Below are positions 1 through 11,998 of a stretch of DNA of 64,000 bases, in pieces. Location: contig CM034546.1 in the NCBI GenBank assembly GCA_020055645.1, forward strand, positions 81,158,001-81,222,000, written 5' to 3'. Position 1 is the first letter of the stretch. Each line of letters starts with the position of its first letter. The notes under the pieces are model-generated. The model worked only from the letters and a program-made list of their open reading frames with translations, did no database searches and had not been told where the DNA came from. Source of the stretch: Tomocerus qinae (taxonomy: Eukaryota; Arthropoda; Collembola; Entomobryomorpha; Tomoceridae). The position numbers and the translations under genes were made by a program.

Positions 1-2320
1 CCTGACCACTAGCCAGAAGAAACATATAGAGTCGCATATCAAAAATGTGCGAAAATTAGGCCAATGAGACGACTCTCCACACATGGAGAAGCTACGTGAT
101 ACAGATCGTCGGGATAGTTGCGCATTTAAGGGTTAATAATTTTTAACTGCAATCTTTAGAAAGTTATATTTGAGCAAGTCAATTGAAAAGGTAACAGTTT
201 CGATGGATTGCAAATATTGTCATGGAAAATGCAAATAAGGAATAAAATAGTCCACTCCTTTGGAGCCAACCGACATTGTCAGAGGTGTTCTGAAACGTAC
301 CAAAAAGGCAACAAAATACCTTTCATAAAAAATTATGGCTGTGATAGCGCTTAAGGACGCTCATGGCACCTTGCATAGCAACCCCATGGGACAATCTAAA
401 TGCGCGTTAAAATTTTTAATCCCTATGGCTCTATTCGTCCCGAATGATAAGTCCGATTTTTATAGGACTTACGTTTTGGAATTGTGGATCATCAAGGAAT
501 ACACGAGGGCGGTCGTTGCTTTAAAGGCTTTAAAATGTTTTTGCTCCATATCCTTCGAGAGGAATAGAGCCAAAGGTAAAACATTTATTAACATGCATTT
601 TGATATTCCCAGGTGGTTGCCATGCAGGCGCAAGAGCAACTTTAACATGTGTATACAGAATATAATTTCGGAATGAATTAATGTGTTTAAATAGAAGCTA
701 AGTATTTTACTATCGCAGGTGAGGAGATTAAGTTTTAATTTAATTAGCGGAAGCCGGGGGCTCAACTATATTTAGAACTCCGTTTCAGGGGAATGCTGCG
801 CGGCAGGTTTGACGTTGTATACGGAAAATAATGAGCCAAACTCCCACGAAACGAAAAATGTTTTCTTTTTTAGGAAATGGGGCAAAATTAGCCTTCTAAA
901 ACAATATTATTCAAAAAATCTTTTTGCAGAATTTCGAGATGGGGCTGAAACTCATATTACTCCTACCTTCAGTGGTGGTCAGAAGAGTCATCAAGTACAT
1001 AGTTTTCGGGGTATGATTATGCAAAAGTCATAGCAGAGTCCCAGACTGTTACGTCACCGCTTTCTGTAAATCAGTTATAAATAGCCTAAAAGTAACATGT
1101 AACAGAACCCCTCGTTATCATTTGATGATATAATATGGATTGTTAGCAGTACATCTGTACAATTAATATTGAAAACAGGTTAAATAAAACGTGGACGCAT
1201 CTTTATTGAAGGAATAATAAAAAGCCAAATATGACCTAAATTAATTCAAATTTGAAGTAAATTCTTATCAATATTAATTGATAAGGATGTGGTCAATTTA
1301 CTAAATTTTTGCAGGATAATATTTGAAAAAGTAAATAATCTGAACTTTTATTTGTAGTGAAAATTTAAAAAATTTTAAAAATAGGCTTATTTGAATCCCT
1401 AAAATACTTATTTCTAAATGACAGTACCAAAAGCAAGGTTTTTCAAAACATTTCAACAACTAGTTGGTTTAACATTTCTTTAGATGGATAAAACAGAACA
1501 ATTGATGGAGCTGAAGCCAACCAGCCGGCAAATTATACCGTTATTTTAAGTTTTGCATTTTGAAAAATTTTTGTCCAGGAACTCAGCACAATGAGATAAA
1601 GTTTTGGAAGCGCACCTGGCAACGAAAATTTATTTGAATACCAATTTGCACTTTGCATCGGTTTCCATGACCTTAGGAGGTTTTACGGTTGAGTAATAGA
1701 AATTGAAAATTACGTGTGAGAACTATAGAGCAACGGTGTAATGTGAAATAGACCCCAGCCAAGTTGGTCGGGTCCATTGGAGTTTCCAATTGCGAATAAT
1801 AATAAATGAAAAATTCAGCCGTTTTTCGAAACTTCGACTCGCTCATTTGTTGTTTACTGTTGTAGTAAAAGCTACCTTGGGGTCTCAATGTACCCCAAAA
1901 TGGTATTTTGTCCATTTTGACCATCTTGACAACATTTTGTGTATGTTTTGACTGAAAGTGGTCAAAACGGTTTAAACCACGACCCAAGACCCAACCCTGA
2001 TTAAATTTTCTTGTGACAATAACACAACAAAACTTCAAGATGCGAGTGAAAATGAATAAGTATAAGTATAATTTATTGATCAATATAAAGCTTCATTGAT
2101 TACAATTCACACTTATCATCAAGCAGTTCACAAGTATAGATAAATATTACGTAACTTACAATTTCCTTAGTCATATAGATGGTGTAGTGTATAAATATAT
2201 TTGAACTTTTCCCAACCAATCAAAACGTACTAAGCGTATTTTCAACCATTTTTCATTTAATATTCTCTAACAAAATTCCTTATTCGCATTGCAATTTTCC
2301 AGTATACGTAAATTTTTATA
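1..2320. other. no recognisable gene; AT-rich sequence
   Basis: I see no protein family, RNA gene or clear repeat here. The longest open frames (335-676 plus and 1673-2083 minus) have no motif I recognise, skewed composition typical of chance AT-rich frames, and no splice or start context that decides for them. Confidence 0.5.
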
Positions 2321-2323
2321 GCA

Positions 2324-2470
2324 GTGCCCAAGAAGCCCGCACTCAGATCAATAAAGCCCAAAACCATTGAGGAGCTTAAGGCGGCTATAGTTAGAGAGCT
2401 TAGTAGGATCCTTGCCGAAACAGTCAAATTGGCATTCTGTGCCAAAACGATATGCAAGATGAATAGATGA
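2324..2470 (+). pseudogene. C-terminal tail of a mariner/Tc-like transposase (fragment)
   Basis: A 48-codon stretch ends in a stop and reads like the tail of mariner-type transposases: a K-P-K-T-I-E-E-L-K motif, then A-A-I-V-R-E-L, then an ILAETVKLAF helix and a basic end. Nothing upstream resembles the DDE core, so this is at best a remnant. The resemblance is to a short helical tail only, so it could be chance. Confidence 0.3.
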
Positions 2471-3152
2471 AAAGGGGAAGCAAATATTTTAATAAAGTTA
2501 ATCATTACAAAATTGCATGTGTTAATACAGACTTTTAGACCTTTTTCATTGCGTGATTGTTCGTTTCAATGTTGTTAAAGTGTTGTAGTCATTTTTTTGC
2601 TTCTTTGTCCTCTTTCGAGTGGTGGTCACTTTATTTCCGTAGTAGCCTCCGCTTGGTATCTAGATGACTTAAACCGTGTGTACTAACTTTTATCGGATAT
2701 TTTGGATCCTGTAAATCCCATAAATAATCTAACTTCCTTTCATATAAGTACGTTTTTAATTGCACTACCCAATTTAACTGGTTTACCCATATCAGATACA
2801 ATTAATTTATTGTACATACTTCTCATTAAAGATTCTTCTGGCATTTCCTGCACCCGAATTAAAAATTTTAATATTATCTCTAATAACTGAACTTTTGTTT
2901 TTCAATACCCGTTTCTAATCTTATATACCAATGTGGAGTGTGCCATCGAAGATACAATATTTTTCTCATACACCTAGCTTGCAATTTACTGATTTCATCG
3001 ATATGGCTTAGCCCTCAAACTGTTATATCATAGAAAATTGCAGATCTCCCGAGTATTAATTTTCAATGACCTTCATTGAGTTAATTTTAGTCTTATTAAT
3101 CAATGTAGACACATTGGTAATGGCGTGGTGTTCTTTAGATACAAAATAATTT

Positions 3153-4140
3153 TTACTTACAGTGTTTTGTCGTAAAGCTAAAGGGTAAACCCAAATAAAC
3201 GTAATTATTGACAATTTCAATACCATTAGCTCCCCAATAGAATCTTAGTATTGGGCTTAGTATTCCTCCTCTTCTAAAACCAACAACTTTCGTCTTACCT
3301 AAGTTAATTATCACATTGTTTTCCTCCAAATACGATTTTAGTTTATTTATCTTACGTTGGAGATTTATCGGAGTGTCCGCAATTAAACAGATGTCGTCCG
3401 CGAAAAGGAGCATGGGCAGCGTTTGTTTTCCTATGTAGATTCCTGGAATCCCCATTTCGTCGATTGTTGTCACTACATCCTCCAGAAATAGTGTAAACAA
3501 TTTAGGAGAGAGTGTTTTCCCCTGGGGACAAGATTTTTCTTGGTTGAAGATGTCCGAGATTCCATTTGCTCTAATACACACGTTGACAAGTTCATAATGG
3601 CTTTTATAAAATTTAGAAACTTAATGCTGATTCCTGCCTTCTCTAGTTTGGCCCAAAGGAGATGGTGTTCAATCGTGCAGAAAGGTTGGCTCAAATCTAA
3701 AAAAAGAGTGTAAACCTTCCTTCCTTTTATTCTTAATTTGCATTGAATTAAAGAATTCAAAATAAAAATCTGGTCGATCGTGCCCGTATTAGCTTTGAAT
3801 CCGGCTTGAAATGCTGATATTTTTCCATGTACATTGCACCAAGAGCTTAAACGATTGCACAGAACAGCAGTAAACAGTTTCAGTGTTGTATTGGTTAGGG
3901 AAATTGGTCTATAATTATCCGGTTCTAGGCTGTCATCACTATTGTGGTCCAGTCGGTTGGAATTCTTTCCGGGTTGGCGAATAGGTCGAATTTTGAGAAG
4001 TTCAATTTTCGCATTACTAGTTAAGTTTTTCAAAACTTCATTTGGGATCCCGTCCGCTCCTGGTGCCTTATATGATGATAGTTTTTTAATGGCTACGCAT
4101 AACTCAAACATTGTGAATTCCCTGTCCAGTGCTTCGTCTT
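3153..4140 (-). pseudogene. non-LTR retrotransposon (LINE) reverse transcriptase, frameshifted
   Basis: Read on the minus strand this begins with KAPGADGIPNEVLK, goes through NYRPISLTNTTLKLF, an SAFQAGF motif and FLDLSQPF, and after a frame change near 3473-3581 continues with LSPKLFTLFLEDV and the catalytic FADD box (LLFADDICLIAD), then the thumb-side motif NLGKTKVVGF. These are RT blocks in the normal order for a LINE. The frame change and loss of sequence after the FADD block show it is dead. The ORF1-like remnant at 4545-5149 lies upstream in the same orientation. The apurinic endonuclease domain expected between them is not recognisable; 4140-4545 has decayed or been deleted. The clade is not certain. 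Confidence 0.85.
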
Positions 4141-4544
4141 GATCTCCACACTATTGGGAGTAACTTGTGTTGGAACACTACTGGTAAACACGTTTTGAAA
4201 ATGTTCTTTCCATTTTTCAATTGGTATTTATTTTCGACGCATACAGATCTCTTTCTGTAGATGTTCATTGCGGTCCAGAATTCTAGTCTCTGCTAGAGAA
4301 AAAATTTATTTATTTTCGTTTGGGTTTTTTAACATTCCATCGACATTCCAATAGAGAATTTTTAGATTTCCTTTTTCGCATTTAAAGTAGATTGGTTGGG
4401 TCCTGTCCTATCGAGCTTCACTATTCAATTTTGATGGCCACCAGGAATTCCCCCCGGCCGTATTTAGAGTCTGCCTTAATTGACCTGCTTTGCTGAAGTT
4501 GGGTACTTGGAACTGGGGAAAAGTCGTCTCTGTACTACTTGTTT

Positions 4545-5149
4545 CTAATCAGCTGATTTTTTAGAATTTCTCTCTTCTCGTTGTCTGTTTTTTACGGATA
4601 GTGGCAGGTCAGTATTGATGTAAACTTCTGTCGTCCTCACGTCCTTACGAAGCTCAAACCTATTTTTGAAAACCATATTTCTGTCAAGTTCACGATCGAA
4701 ACCCACGACGTTTGGTCTGTTGACTCCCATTATGGATTTTGTTATCCGTTTTACAGTGTCGATTTGTATATTGTTGAGCTTGAGATCTTGAATTAATGAG
4801 GAGGCCTATTCGTAGCAGACATCTTCGGATTCGTTTTCCTCGTCCATTATTCCGCTAATTATTAGCTTTATTTTTTTAGCTCCATTTCCATCTGCTCATG
4901 CTTCTGTTCAAAATGTGTAACTTTATCCTGAAGTTCCCCGATATTTTGCTTACATTTTTCGTTATCCTCCTTGAGCCCTAATACATCTTTGTGAATTTCA
5001 TCTATTTTTATCATCTTTGCCAGTATCATGTCGAGTTTTTGACTGTCGGTTAGTTGCGATAGGTTTACTGTTCCTTCCATCCTGGCTTTCTTGGCTTTCT
5101 TGGTCTCCGGTTCTGGTCCGCTTTTATTAGGAGTGTGACCTAGGCCCAT
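4545..5149 (-). pseudogene. LINE ORF1-like protein remnant (coiled coil plus nucleic-acid-binding part)
   Basis: Two minus-strand frames lie directly upstream of the RT remnant. The first (4868-5149, 93 codons) starts with a basic stretch and then becomes a heptad-rich coiled coil (KMIKIDEIHKDVLGLKEDNE and onward). The second (4545-4730) has GVNRPNVVGFDREL, a VYINTDLPLSVKNRQREERN segment and a basic tail, the kind of layout found after the coiled coil in ORF1 proteins of insect LINEs. They are in different frames separated by about 140 bases, so the gene is broken. Function in a live element would be RNA binding and trimerisation; here that is inferred only from layout and position. Confidence 0.5.
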
Positions 5150-5159
5150 AATAGACTTA

Positions 5160-6470
5160 TGCAGTATTTTTTATCCACCCGAGTTATTTTTCCGTTTTAT
5201 TAGTCCGTCTATCCAAATATAGTGTTATCGAGTTAAGCTTACTTGCCTTTTTTGTAGGTCCAGCCTTAGCGTTGACTTCGTATGGCTTTTGCTGTACTAT
5301 AATTTTGCTAGTGCAGGGTTTTTGATGTCTATTTCAATCCACCCTTTTTTCCCATTTTACCAGTGTAGAATTTATTAGAGATTAATTAGATACCGTGGGA
5401 GGCTTAGATTATTGACTTACTGGGATAAAACAAATTAATTACTAGTTAAAAATCAATAAAAAAATTTTTGGGCTCTACTTTTAACATTCGCGCGCCCGGC
5501 CTTTTTAAAATGTATAAGTACAATACACGGTATACTTGATTGTTCAGGCCATTTGTTTTGAAACGTAGTGGCTTGTCCTTTGAAGACAATCTCATACGTA
5601 CATACAAACATACATCCGTACAGACAAACATACCGAATTGTTTCGTGAAAAACCGTGGGGGCGGTTTTAAAATTAATTGATTTTGATAAGAGTACAATTT
5701 AATACTAATTTAACAGAAGAGGCAAGAGTAAAACAATAGACTACATAGGAAAAATACAAACGGCAATCCAAATTCATATTGATATAGATCAGTTTTAAGT
5801 ATTATAGATATAATTGGAATACGTAAAAACGGCAAAACGGTGTGGAACCAAAATATCGAAGTTAATTTGGTAGAATAAATGGTAAAATGCAAATGATCGA
5901 ATATCGAATACCAAATGATGGAATGCAAAAACAAATATTTGAGTACCAAATGCTATGATAGAATGAAAAATCAGTCACATAATAACACTTAGTCAGTTAT
6001 GGTAACATATAATGATATAATCATTTTATGTGTGCCGTCCAATACAATCCAATACAGTGATCTAGCAAGGGTGCAGAAAAGTAGTAACGCTATTCAATAA
6101 CTCTATTCGCATGTTATTCGCTTTTTAATCGCTTGTCATCTTCATAATAGAGGTTTAAAGTCTTTAAAGGCTTTTAGCCAATATAGATTATTAATATAGT
6201 TTATATACAGGGCGATAGAATACACGGGTGGTCTCAATTAAATGTAAACACATTGCCCCAAAAGCAAAAATCAGGGTTTCAGTTATCCTTAAATAATAGT
6301 GTAACGTAAATATAACGCAGATTCTGAGACTTTTACATGCATAGGCATAGTAGACAAAGGCTTTTAATCCAGAATTTATATCATGCATACTTTAAAAACC
6401 AATTTTCATTGAAACTTGACAGTTATTATTAATGTATAACTAAAATTTCTTTCCAGAGCACAAATATTTA
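5160..6470. other. no recognisable gene
   Basis: AT-rich sequence. A short stretch at 5590-5640 rich in TACATACA/CATACGTACATA resembles similar runs near 36130-36400, so it may be a decayed dispersed repeat. The minus frames at 5446-5697, 5710-5949 and 6191-6388 look like chance frames. Confidence 0.4.
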
Positions 6471-6535
6471 CCTTATTGAGCTGAATAAAAATTATTTTTC
6501 ATCTTGCAAGTACATACATAACATGAGCAAACGTT

Positions 6536-8734
6536 TTATTTGCTTTTGAGAAACTGCTTCGCTTTCTTAGCATTTTTTCTCTTAAATCCACTTCCATCTG
6601 CGGAAAGTGAGGAAGCTTTTCTCATACCGGTATTACTGGACTGGTGCTGATTAAGATAATTTATTCGAATACGAAGGCGAACTTTGGTAAACTCTTTCAC
6701 GACTAACTCATCAATAGCAGGATATTTTTCTAGTAACCCTTTAAGGACGATGCTTGAGATTCCCCTAATATTTTTGATTTTCTCATTCGAAAAGTTACAA
6801 CGGAAGAATATTTCGCAGTTTGTTACCCATTCCATTAGTAACTCACTTGGCACCATGAGCCCACCTCTTGAGAGTTCCTTTATCCAACCAGAAGCTATGG
6901 AGTTTTCAAATGATTCTTCAGATCGACTATTACTGGCGTAATAGCTTCTACTTATGCTACCGTAATACAAATTATACTTCCTTTTGCAAGCAGAAGCTAT
7001 GTAGCCTGCTAAGTAATGCAATGCTGCCTTTGAAACTTCAGTGTCTTTCTCAAGATTGCATAGCTGATGGTCATCGTTTACTGCTTCACATTGTTCTAAG
7101 TCAGCATTTTGATTATCCGTATTATTGTTGCTTTCTTGTGACAATTCCAATAAGCGACGACTGATGTAGTGCATATCTTCTTCACGAAATTTCACATTTG
7201 ATCCTCGAGGTGCTTTAACTTTAGACCCAAGAAGTATTAACTTAAGCCGGTTTTTAAAATCGACAGGTGAAGGAGAGTCGTGGTATCTTCCAATAGATCT
7301 AATAATTGAAAATAAACTTTCCAATGGGTCTTGATTCAACCTTCTTGTCAATATGTAAGTTACATTAAACTTCTCCTTAAGTTCCTTGTAGAGACCTTGG
7401 AGAGAAAGTATCGAAATAAGTATTCCGAACTGAAACGGAAGAATTCCTTTTCTCGGAACCATTTCTTGCATCTTTTTATTATAAATACGCACTCGCATGG
7501 ATTCAGTCATATCATAAACTCGCTTTAACGCCAAGTCTTGCTTTTCTATCTTCATTCCGTAGCCACTATGTATTTCATTGTCATTATCTACAGGAAACTG
7601 GGAATTAAAGATATCAAAGTAATCATTAAAAGTTTTAAAAAACTCGGCTATTTCTGGCTCGTCTTCAAAACAAAATTTACTTAAACTGGAAGAGTGGTTG
7701 GAAAGCACTTTGGCGGCACCTCTAACGTCAATAAGGTCTTGCGTTAATTTTGGACAAACTTGAAGTTATTAAAGTCGATTAGAGCTTGCAATGTATTTTT
7801 TGTGATGAGTGTTCCAGATTGAAGCATGATTCCATGATCAACAGTGTGGTTTTTCACAAGTTTTATCATATGGGGACCGTCCGGAAAAACAAATACATTT
7901 CTATTTGGGCATTGTGGGTTTTCAAAACTAAATTTTGATAGGGAGATTCCTAACTCATTGTGAAGACCCCTATTTGAGCCTCCTAGATCACTGATTAATC
8001 CACAAACTTTAAAATTGATCTCCTCCAATTTAGTAATCACCTCCATAATTAAGGGTTTCGTAACTTCTTGATCAAATTCAAAGTAAAATGGCTGTTCCCA
8101 TGGTTCACCACAAAGCCCCCTGAGAATTAAAACTTGAACTTTCTTGCATGGCCCTATTACCATATCAATCGACGTGTCCAATACAACTGATGAATCCATG
8201 GACATTTCGTCAAAGCAAATCGCGCAAAGCCTTCTAAAGTCATCCATAGATTCCCCTTCGCTTTTCATAACAGTAATGACATCATGAAGTATACCATTTT
8301 CGCAGGAAAACTTCTGTGCCCATCGCTTCAAAGTACTTGCAGCCGGCAGGGGGATTTTCCAAATTTCTCTAACTGTTTCGTGCGCTTTTCCTGATACTGC
8401 AACTAGAGACAGACATTTTGCTATATCATCAGACTTCCAATTAACTTTCTTCGTTCCAGCAAATTTAGACAGTTGAGTTTCAGAAAATATTCCTTTAACT
8501 CCAATCAGTAAGCGATGGTCTGTTGGTGAACTCCTTCCTCAATCAGCGGTTTTAATTTAACACTTGCAATCTTCTTTTTCATACGGTCTTCTTCTAATTT
8601 TTAAGGATGATATTTTTTTCTTGAGGTATTGCTCCTTTTTTTGACATTTAATAATTTCATCTTCTAATTTCTTTTTTGGAAATAAAGTTGCTGCTTTTGG
8701 CATTTTTCATACGGAATTACAGAATTTTGATTAT
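6536..8734 (-). pseudogene. P/THAP9-like transposase, catalytic and C-terminal part
   Basis: The exon probably starts at 8734 after a TTTTAG acceptor. Its first part (8710-8600) is a lysine-rich coiled coil as in P transposases, with a frame slip. From 8331 to 7744 it encodes an RNase-H-like core: MSMDSSVV gives a first acidic residue, then GLISDLGGSNRGLHNELG, then FPDGPHMIKLVKNH, all P-element-like. After a one-base slip near 7750 the frame at 7708-6536 (390 codons) continues with LNQDPLESLFSIIRSIG and a P-x-D-F-K-x-R-L-K-L-I motif, then an acidic stretch and a basic nuclear-localisation-like tail (FKRKNAKKAKQF). Compared with THAP9 and P transposase the order is right and nothing large is missing, but the slips make it a pseudogene. 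Confidence 0.85.
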
Positions 8735-8813
8735 CTAAAATAGATCATTAGATTATGTGGTCAAACCTTAAATCTTTGTCAATGATATTCAATTTAACTT
8801 TAACTTGAATTAC

Positions 8814-8957
8814 CTGTGGGGAAATCACGACTGGATGTCCTTACATCATTTGATTGACCAACTGTTAAATGTTCGATAGATAAGCTGCTTGTCGATTTTG
8901 CCGCTACAGGCTCTGTTGGCTGTTCAGAAATGTCCAGACCATTCAGCGGGCTTAATT
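8814..8957 (-). pseudogene. P-like transposase linker exon
   Basis: A 144-base open segment on the minus strand is bounded by a TTTCTTTCAG acceptor (just above 8957) and a CCCCACAG/GTAATT donor (8814/8813). It encodes a Ser/Thr-rich, low-complexity linker (LSPLNGLDISEQPTEPVAAK and onward), fitting the variable region between the THAP domain and the coiled coil. The phase joins to both neighbours. It is recognised by splice sites and position, not by homology. Confidence 0.5.
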
Positions 8958-9159
8958 CTGAAAGAAAAATGGACTATTTGAATAGGAAAGGAATTTTTAT
9001 TTAGTTTTGATGTAAATAAAGTAAAGGGCTTGAAATGATAATTTTTTTACTGTCTCAAAATGAGATTGCCTTTAAGACACAGTAAAATAATTCAAATTGA
9101 ATTTACAAAAAATAAAAGTATTATGTTTAGAAAAGAATAACTTAACATTAATTTTTAAA

Positions 9160-9370
9160 CAAATGATTTTGTAGAATAGTTGCTGATCCTTTCACAGCAG
9201 CAATAGCAACTTGTTCCAATGTTCCCGATGGTAAATTGAATCTTTTACAGAAAGATTCAAGAAAAGTGGAGATTGTACCACGGGCACCTACAAACAATCC
9301 TATAACTTCAAAATCATAATCAATAGAATATTTATGTTGTAAGTCTGGGATACAGTCTGTGTAAATATTT
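9160..9370 (-). pseudogene. LINE-type C-terminal domain fragment inside the P-like element
   Basis: Minus-strand translation reads FEVIGLFVGARGTISTF, then F-C-K-R-F-N-L. The same block occurs at 39600-39890 (IEVIGLMIGSRGTIPTFF). That second copy sits behind a restriction-like-endonuclease motif, so both are probably tails of one R2-like LINE family. The fragment lies in the intron between the THAP and linker exons. Confidence 0.55.
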
Positions 9371-9387
9371 TACGGCTAATAATAAGG

Positions 9388-9862
9388 CTTTCAAATTACC
9401 TTCGTATCTATCATACGTATCTATGATTCGTATCTATAATATCGGAGTTGCACCTCGATACGCTTTCCTATATGTAGACATTTATTGAAATCCGGCCATA
9501 TGATTGGTTATTTCTATAACGAATATCTTAAATTCGCCAAATGGGAACATTTAGAAAAAATTTTGCTATTGTTTCGAAATACAATACAATTCATGAAATT
9601 TTTAGTTGAGTGGGCAAATGATAATAATATGATTCTATTGTACTTTGCCCTTGCAAAGTCTTGCATTTATTTTGTGTAGAATATTTCATGATTCATGATT
9701 ATACAGTATTTCCAAAACAATTGCAAACGATGTTCCCATTTGGGGATTCTATAAAATATTCGTTATAGTAATAATCAATAAAATGACTGGATTTCAAAAA
9801 ATATTAACCGATACGAAAGCGGGAGACCTCCGCATAGTGGTACTACGGTAATTTGAAAACCT
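9388..9862. mobile_element. MITE with ~150-bp imperfect terminal inverted repeats
   Basis: The left arm begins near TTTCAAATTACC and contains CGATACGCTTTCC, then ATTTATTGAAATCCGGCCAT and CTATAACGAATATC. The right arm read in reverse has TTTTCAAATTACC, CGCTTTCGTATCGG, TTGAAATCCAGTCATTTTAT and CTATAACGAATATT. The plus frame at 9485-9679 is just this arm and middle. I could not settle the target duplication, so borders are to within a few bases. Confidence 0.6.
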
Positions 9863-10133
9863 CTGTACATGATATTAAATAATATTATTAAGAATGTTTT
9901 GAATTACCCACAGTAATTTGATCCTCACACATACAGTAATGCAATCACCGAAATAACAAAAACATTTTAACCTAAGTTCCTATTTTAGAATGGGATCTTG
10001 TGTGGCTGTTCAACAGCTGTGGCTGGAGTCTTTATGAATAGCAATTTGCATAATCTGCACCCAAATTACCAATGCTTTTCCAACTTGGGTGCAAAAGTTT
10101 TGTTATTTTGGGTTTTGCATTATTGTGAATTAC

Positions 10134-10794
10134 CATAATAAGATGTAGATTCTTTTGAAGTCCTCATCGATACCTTGCTTGTTCTTAGGACTGGGAGCTT
10201 CTGAAGTGGAAGGTTCATAGAAGGCACGGCTCCTGGTTTCAAAATTTTCCTTTCCCTTAAGTTGAGCATCTTGTACATTTTATCTTCCAAAAAATCACTT
10301 CCGGGGAAATGGTTGGAACCAAGATAATTACCTTAGTGATTATTATTGGGACTGGGATGAGGTAGCCTGATAGTCAGATGTAAACAATTGAAATCCAATT
10401 TTTTTTCATTTTGGTACAAAATTCGACAATTTTGTGCCAAAGAGAACCAGAGGGTGAGATGGGGACTGATAGGCGTGATAGGGCAGAGATAGGGATAGCC
10501 ATACTGATTTCCATGGAAATGAAATAAGAAAAAAATTGAGTTGTATTGTTTTGCTTTGACTATCAGGCTACCTGACGCCAGTCCCAATAATAGTCACTAT
10601 AAGGTATCTTGGGTTGGAACATATAACGGCAGTTTTTACATTAGTTCGGTCGGCTCTTCTACATTTTGATTCCCAAATTTTTGATACGTTTTTTGTTTTG
10701 ATACGTCTTTTGGAAAGTGGTGAAAGGACAGGTTCCGATCTAGTTTCCAGCTTCGTTCTGTATTTTGACACAACGCAATTGCACAGGAAGGCAT
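10134..10794 (-). pseudogene. THAP zinc-finger exon of the P-like transposon, split by a MITE
   Basis: The start ATG at 10794 opens with MPSCAIALC, the first C-x4-C pair of a THAP finger, followed by SFHHFPKD. A one-base slip near 10700 moves the frame to SKIWESKCRRADRTNVK and VICSN. The MITE at 10320-10611 then interrupts; on its far side the frame resumes with the HFPGSDF block and ILKPGAVPSMNLP, the last THAP elements. So the finger's C..C..C-x2-H ligands are present but separated by the insertion. The exon ends at a TATTATG/GTAATT donor (10134/10133). In a live element this domain binds subterminal DNA. Confidence 0.8.
10320..10611. mobile_element. 292-bp MITE with long terminal inverted repeats inserted in the THAP exon
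   Basis: Flanked by a perfect direct repeat GGTTGGAAC (10311-10319 and 10612-10620), 8 or 9 bp depending on where the end is drawn. The termini begin CAAGATA. The inverted repeats run about 55 bases and include TATTATTGGGACTGG and AGGTAGCCTGATAGTC on both sides. An 8-bp duplication and a CA terminus are what P-superfamily elements give, so this may be a non-autonomous P-type MITE; an hAT origin is possible. It interrupts the THAP coding frame between the CSN and HFPG residues. Confidence 0.85.
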
Positions 10795-10829
10795 TTTGAA
10801 ATGCAATGAATACTCATACAATGCTACCT

Positions 10830-11440
10830 TACATTCGTGTACAATAATATAAGTACATACTTTTTTATTTACTTAATGTGCATGTGATTTCATGATGTGT
10901 ACGCATCTTTATGTAACTTCTGTCGAAACATTCGAACACTGGCTCATAATTAAGATATTTGTATTTGTATCCTATGCAAATAAATAATAAAACAAACTGT
11001 AAAGCTTGGATCGTTTATGCAAACCTAATATGCAGCAAGATTAACTACAATACAAAAATAACTATATTTCCTGTATCTTAATCTATGTAAAATTACTTAA
11101 GTCAGCATATCTACGAATTGAATTCCCAATGGCTTTCTTTGATGCATTTTGGACAAAGACACTCTACTATCAGATAAATCTTACAATCACATTAATTTTT
11201 GGTTTCCAAACTTTTAAATATGTCTGCAGATTTTTATCTCTCAGGAGGGAGTCTAAATGGAAAGATTTTAGTTCACTTAAACTAAAAAGGTAAACCAAAA
11301 CTAATATCATAACATTGGAGTCACATTTTTGACTTAGGGTATAAAGTTACGTCTTCGTCAATCTGACTCACCACTCACTGCCAAGCTTATATGTAATCAT
11401 CCCATCCATTTTCCCCAACAACCCCATCTCATCCAGATGT
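10830..11440. other. no recognisable gene
   Basis: AT-rich intergenic sequence; I see no motif, exon or repeat structure. Confidence 0.4.
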
Positions 11441-11444
11441 TTGG

Positions 11445-11560
11445 GGTTCAGGAAGGGATGGGGACTATTACTTGGATGTCGGTAACGGGCTGGATGGGAT
11501 GGAAACAATTTATTAATTTCCTGTATGTTGTTGATGGGCTGGATGGGATAGTTTTTTAAC
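11445..11560. repeat. short GATGGG-rich repeat stretch
   Basis: Several spaced copies of GGGCTGGATGGGAT-type words occur here. The same words make the longer tandem array at 23105-23370, so this is probably a smaller member of that family. Confidence 0.45.
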
Positions 11561-11998
11561 TACAGATTGTTAAGTGGTTTTGGTTTAGATGGTTATATGT
11601 ACACACTAAGAAATATATGTGTTGTAGGCGGAGAGGAAAAGGTTACTGGGAGGGATATGATATCCCTCTCCGACTAGGCAGGGAGAGATAGCTCTGTACC
11701 GCTAGCGGTACCGAGCCATGAGGTTACCGACTGGGAGGGATATGTCGTAAAGGATTGATATGAATGATTCTATGTGTATAAGTGCCACAAATGTCGCAGA
11801 TTTTAGATTACTCTTATATTTATTCATTGTAATCATTATTTTCTAAAATATGCATAAATATTAATATTAAGTATATTGCACTTTTAGAGTCAGTCATAAT
11901 AAAATCATAAATTATTAATTCAAGATGGACAGTCAAATAGTTAAGTATGTTACGCTGCTATAATTATTAATAATTGATATTTTTTCCAAAGCCAGGAG

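Larger units (their letters stand above)
6500..10830 (-). mobile_element. P-element-like (THAP) DNA transposon, inactive
   Basis: A minus-strand gene with a THAP exon (10134-10794), a linker exon (8814-8957) and a long transposase exon (8734 down to 6536) makes up a P-superfamily transposon. The reading frame is broken in at least three places (near 10700, 8670 and 7750) and the THAP exon is split by a MITE, so it cannot make a full transposase. Its first intron also holds a second MITE (about 9388-9862) and a stray LINE-like fragment (9160-9370). I could not find a convincing terminal inverted repeat or 8-bp duplication for the whole element, so the outer borders given are those of the coding exons, slightly widened. 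Confidence 0.75.

Noticed and set aside
335..1033. Two plus-strand frames (113 and 74 codons)
   Set aside because: No motif, low-complexity context, overlapping minus frame of similar length; not distinguishable from chance.
6684..7164. Plus-strand frames antisense to the P-like transposase
   Set aside because: Shadows of the minus-strand coding region.
6500..10830. Intact P element able to move
   Set aside because: At least three frame slips, an interrupted THAP finger and no terminal repeats found.
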